A stretch of 64,000 bases of DNA, taken from NCBI GenBank assembly GCA_020636045.1, contig JACJYP010000008.1, forward strand, positions 62,001 through 126,000, given 5' to 3'. A model generated the notes under the pieces. It was not told the DNA's origin and searched no databases. It saw only the letters and a program-made list of their open reading frames with translations. Shown here piece after piece: positions 8,681 to 15,883 of this stretch. Source of the stretch: Lewinellaceae bacterium. Lineage in GTDB: Bacteria; Bacteroidota; Bacteroidia; Chitinophagales; Saprospiraceae. The position numbers and the translations under genes are program-made. Position 1 is the stretch's first letter. Every line of letters starts with the position of its first letter.

Positions 8681-8725
8681 GATTTTTTAGGAGAAATAGT
8701 ACGGTATTCGCGTACTCCCGGCGCC

Positions 8726-8766
8726 AAAAGAAAAGGCCCGCCATGCGTGGTAGGCAAGGCGGGCCT
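8726..8766 (-). terminator. Rho-independent terminator of the XRE gene
   Basis: A 9-bp perfect GC-rich stem (AGGCCCGCC, 8734-8742, paired with GGCGGGCCT, 8758-8766) is followed, reading on the minus strand, by TTTTCTTTTGG. It lies 26 nt beyond the XRE stop codon. It also contains the ATG at 8744, which argues against that codon as the NACHT start. Confidence 0.8.
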
Positions 8767-8791
8767 CGGTGGTGGGGAGGGGCTGATCAGG

Positions 8792-9082
8792 CTATTCGAT
8801 AAAGAAGCCTTCGATCATGGAAGTGATGGCGGGGCTCAGTTTTTGATACGACTCTCTTTTTTTTTTTTCTTTATCGCCGGGTTCCAATCCTTTGAACATC
8901 AGGTAATAGACCGGCACTCCGAGTGCCGTGCTGATCTCCTGAAGCATATCCATCGACGGCGTCTTTTTGTCGCCTTCGATCTGCGAAAGGTATGTCTGCG
9001 ATATGTTCAGTTGTTTGGCCAGGTCGCCCTGCGAGATGTCACGCTTGCGGCGTATTTCCTGGATAACTGATCCTAATTTCAT
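8792..9082 (-). CDS. XRE-family helix-turn-helix regulator
   Basis: A 96-residue protein beginning MKLGSVIQEIRRKRD. It has a classic HTH_3/XRE domain over residues 5-60, including SQGDLAKQLNISQTYLSQIEG, which binds operator DNA. A charged KEKKKRES stretch and a short helical tail follow. In-frame upstream starts exist (ATG 9097, GTG 9109), but MKLGSVI is the natural family start. A small helical protein precedes it by 16 nt, and the NACHT gene follows beyond a terminator. This layout suits local control of the accessory genes; the target operator is not identified. Confidence 0.9.
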   Translation of the reverse strand: MKLGSVIQEIRRKRDISQGDLAKQLNISQTYLSQIEGDKKTPSMDMLQEISTALGVPVYYLMFKGLEPGDKEKKKRESYQKLSPAITSMIEGFFIE

Positions 9083-9098
9083 ATTGGTCGAATGCATT

Positions 9099-9326
9099 TT
9101 ACAGACCACTGAAAAAGCGAAAGACTATTTCTGCTACAGCCTTCAATATCTCAGCGATCTTTTTCGTCCGGTCGATGGTTTGATCCGTCTTGGACGAAGC
9201 CTCCAATTTTTTCAACTCGGCGATGAGTTGGTCTATCTGCTCGGCAAGTTCCGGATTGGTGGGTGAGTGTTCATCGCGAATCTTCTGGCAGTTTGCGATG
9301 ATTTCAGTGATTTCGTTGCTATGCAT
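9099..9326 (-). CDS. Small helical protein upstream of the XRE regulator
   Basis: A 75-residue protein with no family I recognise. It is charged and almost entirely helical (ELAEQIDQLIAELKKLEASS suggests a short coiled coil), and its C-terminus is amphipathic to hydrophobic (AVAEIVFRFFSGL). The ATG is read from 9326 and the stop lies 16 nt before the XRE start, so the two are probably co-transcribed. It could be an antitoxin-like or signalling partner of the regulator, but nothing in the sequence proves this. Confidence 0.65.
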   Translation of the reverse strand: MHSNEITEIIANCQKIRDEHSPTNPELAEQIDQLIAELKKLEASSKTDQTIDRTKKIAEILKAVAEIVFRFFSGL

Positions 9327-9968
9327 TGGATAACTGAGCCGTTTTAGTTATTTAATTTCTTTAACTAATCCGACTCAAAAGGTCCTGTTGATTTCCCTTA
9401 ATACAATAAGTCGGATGATGCCAAACCTGTAAAGTCTTCTCGGGATAATCCCGAAAAACACACTTTTGATGGTTGGGTACATTTACTTTTGAATTAAGGA
9501 AGACAACCAGGGTTCATGTGGGCTACGTCTTCCGATTTTATATGGATTAATCAAACTACATAAATGAAGTATGTGCGCTTGATAAAAATTTTACGAGCAC
9601 AAATATATGCTATGTTTTAATACTCCGCAAGTTTTTTTTAACTGATGGTTAAAAAAAATTTTACGGCACCGTCTAAACCTCCTCAATACCTGCAGTCCGT
9701 CCAGTGCACAATCTGGCCTTCGTGGGTGACGGTTTCTTCCGGGTCCCCGAACCATTCGAAAAAACAATCCAGCGAAGGATAAAAAACCTTAGTAGTGTTG
9801 TCTTTGGGAGAGACTATGATCACTATAGCCGCCAAAAGACGAAGATTTAACAGGGTTTTAAGTGTTAATTTGTCCTAAATCTACTAAAGTTTGTCCAACT
9901 TTGTGCGTCTAATGCACGTTTAGGAATGTAAATTGCACATTCTCCTTCTACTCAAACTTGTACTTGAA
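9327..9968. other. AT-rich intergenic region with hairpins
   Basis: About 640 bp separate the XRE/small-protein pair from the divergent membrane-protein pair. Visible structures are a hairpin tcgggataatcccga near 9440-9455 and an inverted repeat ggaagac...gtcttcc over about 9500-9537. The stretch 9560-9665 is very AT-rich. A possible small open frame lies at 9683-9823. I see no tRNA or recognisable ncRNA. Confidence 0.5.
9683..9823 (-). CDS. Possible 46-codon small ORF
   Basis: Reading from a GTG at 9823 the peptide is VIIVSPKDNTTKVFYPSLDC followed by FFEWFGDPEETV and ending HWTDCRY. The composition looks protein-like (mixed charge, several aromatics, two Cys) rather than random. There is no ATG, no clear ribosome site and no known family. 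An in-frame stop precedes the region, so it is at most about 63 codons long. It may be a genuine small protein or the tail of a decayed gene. Confidence 0.25.
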   Translation of the reverse strand: MIIVSPKDNTTKVFYPSLDCFFEWFGDPEETVTHEGQIVHWTDCRY

Positions 9969-10205
9969 ATGACCCAAAGAGAGAAAACAGACGCCATCTT
10001 GTTTGGTGTACTCCTAGGTTTCCTCTTGTTTTTTGGATTGCTGGAGCAACAGAAGCAACAAACATCTCGATTGCGGGAGATGCGTAAGCGCCTTGCCGCT
10101 GAAAACGGCGAAGACATCGATATTGAAAACCTTAGAAACGACTGGCAAAAAATCCGTGGAGATTTGAGAAATGCCAGTGAAAAGGCGCTTCAAAATGTCC
10201 AATAA
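9969..10205 (+). CDS. Small single-pass membrane protein
   Basis: A 78-residue protein starting MTQREKTDAILFG, with one membrane span at about 8-24 (ILFGVLLGFLLFFGLL) and a charged helical tail rich in Gln, Arg and Glu. An in-frame ATG at 9933 would add 12 hydrophobic residues; I prefer 9969 because the span is then preceded by a normal polar N-terminus. The following gene starts inside its last codons (11-nt overlap), so the two are translationally coupled. Function unknown. Confidence 0.6.
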   Translation: MTQREKTDAILFGVLLGFLLFFGLLEQQKQQTSRLREMRKRLAAENGEDIDIENLRNDWQKIRGDLRNASEKALQNVQ

Positions 10206-10635
10206 ACTACCGAAACGGAACCAACCTCCTACCCCGGCGAGCCATATTGAAAAGCGAATTGAAGTGTCGAAAAAAGAGGTGTTGTTTATGGGTCCGCTAC
10301 CTGACCCGGAGACCCTTCAAAAGTATGAAGAGATCTATCCGGGAATGGCCGAGCGTATTATTGCCATGACTGAAAAGGAACAGGGCAAGCGACACGAGAA
10401 TATTGATAAGACAATCGAAATTGAAAGGAGGCACCAAAGAAGTCTGAATCTTAATGTTCGAATGGGGCTTTTTCTGGCATTTGGCTCGGTACTGGTGACA
10501 TCTGGCATGTGCTGCTATTTTGCCTACTTAGGCAATATTGATGCAGCGAGCGATACTGCCAAGTGGGTGATTGCTAGTTTGGCAGCCGTTTTTATCACCG
10601 GGCGCATCGCACCACAGAAAATCTCAAAGGATTAA
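10195..10635 (+). CDS. Two-span membrane protein, unknown
   Basis: A 146-residue protein beginning MSNKLPKRNQPP. The N-terminal 90 residues are polar, with LPDPETLQKYEEIYPGMAERIIAMTEKEQ, a segment that resembles the DUF2335-type predicted membrane proteins of phage and accessory regions (recognised from memory, not proven). Two membrane spans follow at about 93-113 and 123-140. The gene overlaps the 9969 gene by 11 nt, and a strong hairpin terminator follows it at 10654-10690. Confidence 0.7.
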   Translation: MSNKLPKRNQPPTPASHIEKRIEVSKKEVLFMGPLPDPETLQKYEEIYPGMAERIIAMTEKEQGKRHENIDKTIEIERRHQRSLNLNVRMGLFLAFGSVLVTSGMCCYFAYLGNIDAASDTAKWVIASLAAVFITGRIAPQKISKD

Positions 10636-10653
10636 TATTCACCTATCGAAAAG

Positions 10654-10690
10654 AAAATGCCGATCAGACGTAAGGTTTGGTCGGCATTTT
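10654..10690 (+). terminator. Rho-independent terminator
   Basis: A 13-bp stem (AAAATGCCGATCA, 10654-10666, with TGGTCGGCATTTT, 10678-10690; one G-U pair) with an 11-nt loop and a U-rich 3' side. It lies 19 nt after the stop of the two-gene membrane operon. Confidence 0.85.
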
Positions 10691-10943
10691 GTTGAAACAC
10701 TATAGGCGACAATCCGTTCCTGAAAGTCTTCACAAAACAAATATAGACGTTCTTTCAGGTTTCAAAACCTGAATGCCAAATTTCGCAAGTCTGCGACTTG
10801 CTCAGTCCGGCAGGGCTGCATCACGCTTTACCACAGAAGTCACGGCGATAAAAACGATCCTGAAAATCCAGCGGTGATATTTCCAGGGGGCATTCCTGCG
10901 GCATGTCGAAATATACCGCCGTGCCGGTTCAACTATTTATCGT
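10691..10943. other. Intergenic region with short palindromes
   Basis: The region holds a promoter-like segment (10729-10760) that also occurs at 12063-12094, a hairpin TCAGGTTTcaAAACCTGA at about 10753-10772, and a second one GCAAGTctgcgACTTGC near 10786-10802. No open frame of note. Confidence 0.5.
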
Positions 10944-11981
10944 TTATTTCCGGTCTCTTTTCAAAAGTTCGTTTACGATATGCCGGATACAACTTTCCGG
11001 AAAGGGTGATACGCAACTCACGTTGATTTCGCAAAGGATATATTTCTGCCCGTTTTCTTGCGCGTTGACATTTTTTATGAAAAAATCCGCATCCCAAAGC
11101 AGGGGCATTTTTTCATCGGGGATCGAATGAACTTTTTGCAGTTCAGGCACCCATTTTGTTTCCATGATAGTGCGCAAATCCTGAAACAAACCGCAATATT
11201 CACTGAAATAAAAACGCCTGCTTGTCGGTCTTGCCTCCCCTTCCGGTTCGTCAGGATGTGGACAAAGGGCATTGGATTCCTGATAACCAAAGCCGGAAAC
11301 CCTGGTGCCCGTCAAATAGCATCTAACCATCCCGTTGGAAATTTCAGGGATCCACTCCTGGCTTAGCAGCACCCCCTCATTGTTGAAATAATCCCTGAAT
11401 TCCTTGTGAAAATCATCCGCCGACAACGTTTTTACTTCGTTTGCAGCAGCATGTGCGACCATCACTTTTCTATCGCCGGTATTGGCGAGTCGAACTTTAA
11501 AGACGCCATTTCCGCCGTTGCCCCTGTACTGTTTGAGTATTCGGACGCCTGATTTGTCGAGTGAAACCAGGAAGCGTTTTTTAAAATCATCATAGTTCGT
11601 ATACTGCTCGACGTCCGCGCTCCAGTCCATGTGTCGGGTCGTATAAAGCACCTTCTTCGTCCCTATCTTGAGGACAATCTCCGGGTGGGTGGAAACGAAG
11701 ACACCTTTGTCCGCCAATTTCAGCAACAGCTCGTCCAAACGTTTTCTGTCATTGCCATGCTCGATTGGATTTACCCAAACCAATATCGACCCGAACCGGG
11801 CAAGGTCCATCTCCAGGTCTGATGCCCTGTCATCGTGATAGAGGACGGATTCAACGCCAAAACCTGCCGCAGAAAGCGAAGCCGCCAAAAGTTTATATTT
11901 TTCTTCAGTCAGGGCATTTCTGGCTGAATTGGCATCGCCGTAAATCATCAAACCGATTGCTTTAGTGTTCATCTGTTTCAT
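10944..11981 (-). CDS. ATP-grasp-like Cj0069 family protein
   Basis: A 345-residue protein. The N-terminal segment (GLMIYGDANSARNALTEEKY) and the middle (FVSTHPEIVLKIGTKKVLYTT, then RILKQYRGNGGNGVFKV near residue 165) match the Cj0069 family as I know it. This is an ATP-grasp-like group related to glutathione synthetase-type ligases. The glycine-rich GNGGNG loop would hold nucleotide phosphates, and the C-terminal KYILCEINVS supplies the metal-binding Glu/Asn. Substrate unknown. The gene stands alone on the minus strand with a TATATTTG promoter box at 12074-12081. In-frame ATG codons at 11981 and 11972 are both possible starts. Confidence 0.8.
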   Translation of the reverse strand: MKQMNTKAIGLMIYGDANSARNALTEEKYKLLAASLSAAGFGVESVLYHDDRASDLEMDLARFGSILVWVNPIEHGNDRKRLDELLLKLADKGVFVSTHPEIVLKIGTKKVLYTTRHMDWSADVEQYTNYDDFKKRFLVSLDKSGVRILKQYRGNGGNGVFKVRLANTGDRKVMVAHAAANEVKTLSADDFHKEFRDYFNNEGVLLSQEWIPEISNGMVRCYLTGTRVSGFGYQESNALCPHPDEPEGEARPTSRRFYFSEYCGLFQDLRTIMETKWVPELQKVHSIPDEKMPLLWDADFFIKNVNAQENGQKYILCEINVSCVSPFPESCIRHIVNELLKRDRK

Positions 11982-12028
11982 TTTTTAACAACTATCGTTT
12001 ACTCATCCTGCCAATGATCAATGATAAA

Positions 12029-12056
12029 CAATAACAGGGCATTATCGCCCTGTTAT
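12029..12056. terminator. Strong inverted repeat upstream of the ATP-grasp gene
   Basis: AATAACAGGGC and GCCCTGTTATT form an 11-bp perfect stem with a 6-nt loop. It lies between the promoter box at 12074-12081 and the ATG at 11981, so on the minus strand it would be in the 5' leader. It could act as an attenuator or mRNA-stabilising hairpin as easily as a terminator. Confidence 0.5.
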
Positions 12057-12073
12057 TCAACATCTTTACAAAA

Positions 12074-12081
12074 CAAATATA
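12074..12081 (-). promoter_or_regulatory. -7 promoter box of the ATP-grasp gene
   Basis: On the minus strand TATATTTG, an exact TAnnTTTG match, 93 nt upstream of the start. The surrounding 32 nt are nearly repeated at 10729-10760. Confidence 0.45.
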
Positions 12082-12154
12082 ACCGTTCTGTCAGGTATTG
12101 AAACCAGAAAGAACGGCGTGATTTTTTAAAAGGAAGAATGGGGAAACGTGGATG

Positions 12155-12421
12155 TTGTAACGACGTTACGCCCGTTCATTGCAGCGTTACTAACGCGTTG
12201 CAACGTTCATGGTAACGACGAACGCTCTTTGTGTAAGCGCTGCAACGTTCATGGTAGCGACTAACGCTCTTTGTGTAAGCGCTACAACGCAACGTAGCGA
12301 CAACGGTAACGACAAACGCTCTTTATGTAAGCGCTGCAAGGTTCATGGTAACGACTAACGCCCCTTGTGTATGGCGTTGCAACGTTCATTGTAACGACTA
12401 ACGCCCGTTCGTTGCAGCGAC
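12155..12421. repeat. Tandem repeat array, 42-bp unit (two 21-bp halves)
   Basis: Clear units begin gcaacgttcatggtaacgac and end tttgtgtaagcgct: 12200-12241 and 12242-12283 (42 bp each, near identical), then 12284-12335 (52 bp, rearranged), 12336-12378 (43 bp) and 12379-12421, with a degenerate unit before 12200. Read on the opposite strand each 42-bp unit splits into two related 21-mers, AGTCGTTACCATGAACGTTGC and AGCGCTTACACAAAGAGCGTT. The second closely matches the 21-bp unit at 60128-60337. No convincing gene covers the array. Confidence 0.9.
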
Positions 12422-12563
12422 TACTACTGTCTTTACGCTACAAAGTTTCCGCTATGCCTGATCCTGTTCCGGGCAGATATTGGCGCCCACGTTGTCGTAT
12501 CAAATGTATTCGTAGCGATAAATTTACCCTTTCCGGCGGGGTTTATTCAACCCCTCCCCATTT

Positions 12564-13775
12564 TCAGCCTGAGGCGATACACCACCTGTTGATCGGCCTC
12601 ACCGTGTTCTGCGCGGAAATACGAGGTAAACAAAATTCTCCCTCTCTGCCCATGCCGAGACACATCGGAAAGCGGACGGGGATCGGGCCGTCGTAAAGCA
12701 GAGCAGTGGGGTGTGCGAGGTCGAAGATCTGAACGAAACAGGGCTTGAACCGGTATTCTCCTGTCTGTTCGTAGTCGTGCTTTGTTTTGATCTTACAGCC
12801 TTTTATCTCGCCGCAGAGCCATTTTTGCCTTGTTTCGATCTCTTGGGGCGTGAATTGCACCGTATCCTGAACGGCAATCGCATAGGTTCTTACCAGGTAC
12901 CTGTCGGCGACAACGGCACAATCGAAATAATGCGGCGTTTCAATGGGGTGTTTGGGGTTGTTCTCCAGAACGTCTTCCCGGCCAGTCACCGCAAAAAGGT
13001 CCTGCAAATTTTTATTGAAATGTGCGCCGCGCGTTGCCACGGGCGATTTTTCAAGGCCTTTGTGATAAATGGCCACGCGGTCGCCCAACTGAAAACTGAC
13101 AAAAACCGAATCGCTGCCGATCCACCCGAAAGAATACCCGTCCAGATACGTCAGCAGACGCCCCCGGCGGTAGGCCGTATCGTAGCGGCCGAATACATTC
13201 AGCAATTTACCGTCCATGTCGACCTCGCCGATGATCCCCGATTGTTCATAACGCTTCTGACCGCCCTTTAAAAATTCGGCGTTTGATCCGTCGTAACCTT
13301 CCCATTCCTGTTTTAAGGCAAGCAGCAATGTATTGCCGGATGTCACGGGATCATACGGCGGGAAGTTATTATTGATAAAATACCGCTGTCCTTTGTATTT
13401 CAGCGCCAGTTTTTTCGAATACAGGTACTTGCCGCTTTTGTTGAAAAGATCGAGTTTGTATTTGGTGGTATTCAGTAATACTATTTTGTCGCCGGTCTCG
13501 TAGACGATGGCGTTGTGAAAGTTGCCCCGTTCTTTTGCGAGATAGGCCGTGTCTATTGTTACGGTATACAACAAAACAAGTTCCGTATCGTAATGGCGGA
13601 TCAGGCCTTCGGCCGCATCGAAGGCGCAAATACCCCGGCCGTTCTTGAAAAGATATCCCTGCCGCTCTTCAAAAACAATTGAATCACTCAGTTCAATCAG
13701 CGCACCGGGCGCTTGTGCCGTTGCGCTAATAATGCATAAAAGCGAGTGAAACAGGGACAGGGCCGTTTTTTTCAT
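12564..13775 (-). CDS. Secreted protein, probable beta-propeller (unknown function)
   Basis: A 403-residue protein starting MKKTALSLFHSLLCI with a signal peptide of about 20 residues ending near ATAQA. The rest is beta-rich with repeated short strands and turns, such as VLLNTTKYKLDLFNKSGKYL and LLNVFGRYDTAYRRGRLLTY, reminiscent of six-bladed propeller proteins of Bacteroidota. This is a fold guess, not a family match. An in-frame start at 13976 would add 67 codons that read across an inverted-repeat element and the promoter box at 13838-13845, so I reject it. Confidence 0.75.
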   Translation of the reverse strand: MKKTALSLFHSLLCIISATAQAPGALIELSDSIVFEERQGYLFKNGRGICAFDAAEGLIRHYDTELVLLYTVTIDTAYLAKERGNFHNAIVYETGDKIVLLNTTKYKLDLFNKSGKYLYSKKLALKYKGQRYFINNNFPPYDPVTSGNTLLLALKQEWEGYDGSNAEFLKGGQKRYEQSGIIGEVDMDGKLLNVFGRYDTAYRRGRLLTYLDGYSFGWIGSDSVFVSFQLGDRVAIYHKGLEKSPVATRGAHFNKNLQDLFAVTGREDVLENNPKHPIETPHYFDCAVVADRYLVRTYAIAVQDTVQFTPQEIETRQKWLCGEIKGCKIKTKHDYEQTGEYRFKPCFVQIFDLAHPTALLYDGPIPVRFPMCLGMGREGEFCLPRISAQNTVRPINRWCIASG

Positions 13776-13837
13776 GCGGTGGTTTTTGAAAATGCCAATC
13801 ACGAGGATGCAGGACAGGTTTGGTGCAGGAGCGAAGG

Positions 13838-13845
13838 GAAAGATA
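13838..13845 (-). promoter_or_regulatory. Probable -7 promoter box of the secreted propeller gene
   Basis: TATCTTTC on the minus strand, 63 nt before the ATG at 13775. It sits in the same 19-nt context as the NACHT promoter at 8671-8690. Confidence 0.4.
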
Positions 13846-13873
13846 GATTTTTTATGGCAAGCGATCTGCGTCT

Positions 13874-14026
13874 GCTTATTCCCGGAGAGAATCCTTGTGT
13901 ATCGTATACAAGGAAGACACACGTATATAACCTGTTTTTCAGGTGCATGCCAAAGGAAACCCTTGCCAGGGTTCATAAATGGGGAATGATTCTGTCTATA
14001 AACGGGAATTCCCTCCGGGAATAAGC
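13874..14026. repeat. 153-bp inverted-repeat element, copy 1
   Basis: Ends are GCTTATTCCCGGAGagAATCC (13874-13894) and its near complement at 14004-14026. The interior from 13931 (cctgtttttcagg...caaaggaaacccttgcc) is about 85% identical to 15123-15214 (copy 2), including the small palindrome AACCCTtgncAGGGTT and the TCTATAAAC tag. No coding capacity. The two copies flank the EamA transporter gene in direct orientation. Confidence 0.85.
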
Positions 14027-14073
14027 ATGATTTGTATAGCCATTAAAACCGCCTCACACAAACAAAAAGAACA

Positions 14074-14997
14074 TCAGGTTAGCGGCAACACCTTCGTTTT
14101 TTGAGCAGGACTTTGCGTGCTTACCAGATAAACCCCCGTTAACACCAGCAGCGCCGCCAAAGGTTTATCCCCGCTGAAAGTATCCTGCCCGACCGCTATC
14201 GCCACAACGGAGGCTACCACTGGCTGCAAATTCATGAACACACTGACCGTACTGGCTTCCAACTTTTTCAGGGCTACGGGCATCAGGAAAAAGGCCAGCG
14301 TGGTGGAGAACAACAACGCAAAAGCCAGCAGGGAGAAGGCCAGGCCCGTGGCATCGTCCGAATAGATCTTTTGATGTTGCAATCCGGAAAAACTGAAGGG
14401 CAGGACAAGCAACGCAGAAAACAAAAACATCCATTTGGCCACGGTGACGGGACCGTACCGGACCGAGATCGTTCTGGTAAGCACAAGGTATCCGGCATAA
14501 CAAAGCACGCATAAAACGGCGAACAGAATGCCCAGTAAATTATCAGGACTCCCATGTCCCCGGGCGCTGTTCGATAATATGATCAGAGCGGCGCCGGTAA
14601 TACTCAGCATGATGCCTGCAATTTTTCGTTTGGGAACGGCCTCTTTTAAAAATACCGCTGAGAGCAAGAGCACCACGACAGGTGTCAGGGCCATGAGCAA
14701 TGAAAAAATAACGGGCGTTGTAAATTTCAGGGATTGTGAGAACAGGAATTGCGTGCCTAAAAACCCCATCAGGCCTCCAAGCAGCATGACAAGCAGATCT
14801 TTTCGCAAAACCTTTTCATGCCTGAGAAAGGTGCCGATAGTCCAGAAGACGATCGTTCCGAAAAACATCCTGGTAATGGTATACCCCGCAGGTGTCATCC
14901 ACTGCGACACGAGTGATTTTGTCACAGGAATGTTCAGGCCGAAAATCACATTCGCCGAAATGATCGCTAATATTCCCTGTTGTTTTTCTCTGATCAT
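14074..14997 (-). CDS. EamA/DMT-superfamily transporter
   Basis: A 307-residue integral membrane protein with ten predicted spans in two EamA repeats. The first half contains GLNIPVTKSLVSQWMTPAGY and the second repeat runs to the C-terminus with the usual FMNLQPVVASVVAIAVG segment. Members export or import small metabolites; the substrate cannot be read from sequence. The gene stands alone between two copies of the same inverted-repeat element. Confidence 0.9.
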   Translation of the reverse strand: MIREKQQGILAIISANVIFGLNIPVTKSLVSQWMTPAGYTITRMFFGTIVFWTIGTFLRHEKVLRKDLLVMLLGGLMGFLGTQFLFSQSLKFTTPVIFSLLMALTPVVVLLLSAVFLKEAVPKRKIAGIMLSITGAALIILSNSARGHGSPDNLLGILFAVLCVLCYAGYLVLTRTISVRYGPVTVAKWMFLFSALLVLPFSFSGLQHQKIYSDDATGLAFSLLAFALLFSTTLAFFLMPVALKKLEASTVSVFMNLQPVVASVVAIAVGQDTFSGDKPLAALLVLTGVYLVSTQSPAQKTKVLPLT

Positions 14998-15056
14998 AAA
15001 ATGGCCTGGCCGAGAAAATATTTAAATGACGATCTGCATATTGTACCGCAAGGTTT

Positions 15057-15213
15057 TTCCCGGAGGGAATGCCTGTTTATAGAATACAAACAGCACGCAC
15101 GACCGCAATCCCATCGGGGTTTCCTGTTTTTCAGGCGAATGCCAAAGGAAACCCTTGACAGGGTTCATAACCGGGGAATGATTCCGTCTATAAACAGGCA
15201 TCCCCTCCGGGGA
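15057..15213. repeat. 157-bp inverted-repeat element, copy 2
   Basis: Left end TTCCCGGAGGGAATGCCTG (continuing TTTATAG to 15082) pairs with CTATAAACAGGCATCCCCTC (continuing to 15213) at 24 of 26 positions. The 15123-15214 part repeats copy 1 (13931-14023). A third, more distant relative lies at 20467-20617. Confidence 0.85.
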
Positions 15214-15228
15214 TATTGGTTGCTATTG

Positions 15229-15456
15229 TCACATCCTGTACCCCGGCTCTTTATACAGTTTTTCCTGTTGCGCTACGATATCGGGCCGGTACACTTTTTC
15301 GGCCCAATCCTTTGCCTCGACCTCCTCGATGGCGACGGAAAATGATTCTTCGCCGTAGCCAATGACAGATTGTACTGCGGTAACCAGTGCTTCGGCAAGT
15401 TTTTTCTTCTGAGATTCCGATTTGCCGGGCCAGAGTTTTACGATGATGTGCGGCAT
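15229..15456 (-). CDS. Tautomerase-family protein (4-oxalocrotonate tautomerase-like)
   Basis: A 75-residue protein beginning MPHIIVKLWPGKSESQKKKL. Removal of Met exposes Pro1, the catalytic base of this family, and length and beta-alpha-beta pattern fit the short PptA/4-OT-like members. It follows the cupin gene by 15 nt on the same strand and is probably co-transcribed with the AraC-headed cupin/dehydrogenase cluster. Substrate unknown. Confidence 0.9.
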   Translation of the reverse strand: MPHIIVKLWPGKSESQKKKLAEALVTAVQSVIGYGEESFSVAIEEVEAKDWAEKVYRPDIVAQQEKLYKEPGYRM

Positions 15457-15471
15457 AATATTTTAGAGGTG

Positions 15472-15867
15472 CTATGTTGAGTATTGAACATCCGTAACCT
15501 TTTCCATCCAGGTCACGACTTCGCCATTCACTTCCTCCTGGATGGCAATGTGGCTCATCGCTTTATGGGGCGCCGCGCCATGCCAGTGTTTTTCATTGGG
15601 AGCAAACCATACCACATCGCCCGGGCGCACTTCTTCTATCGGACCTCCTTCCCGCTGCACCCAACCCAGCCCCGAGGTCACGATCAGTGTTTGCCCGGCG
15701 GGATGCGTATGCCAGGATGTTCTGGCGCCCGCTTCAAAAGTAACCAGCGCACCGGCTGCTTTGGTGACTTCTTTTTTTGAAAACAGGGGGTCGATCCGAA
15801 CAGCGCCCGTAAACCAGTCTTCCGGTCCTTTTACGGACGGCTGCGTTCCATTTTTTATAATTTCCAT
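15472..15867 (-). CDS. Cupin-domain protein
   Basis: A 131-residue single-domain cupin. Cupin motif 1 reads WHTHPAGQTLIVTSGLGWVQ and motif 2 PGDVVWFAPNEKHWHG, giving the His/Gln/His set for a bound metal. This subgroup resembles the small mandelonitrile-lyase/carboxymuconolactone-associated cupins. It starts 17 nt from the MITE-like element at 15884-16058 and is 15 nt from the tautomerase gene, within a minus-strand cluster containing a second, secreted cupin (17293-17775). Confidence 0.9.
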   Translation of the reverse strand: MEIIKNGTQPSVKGPEDWFTGAVRIDPLFSKKEVTKAAGALVTFEAGARTSWHTHPAGQTLIVTSGLGWVQREGGPIEEVRPGDVVWFAPNEKHWHGAAPHKAMSHIAIQEEVNGEVVTWMEKVTDVQYST

Positions 15868-15883
15868 GTTCTGTTATTTAAAA

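Noticed and set aside
8634..8744. NACHT N-terminus from the ATG at 8744
   Set aside because: The ATG lies in the hairpin of the XRE terminator and upstream of a promoter box.
10780..10802. tRNA-like fold in the gap near 10.8 kb
   Set aside because: The palindromes are short, and no acceptor stem, T-loop or anticodon pattern fits.
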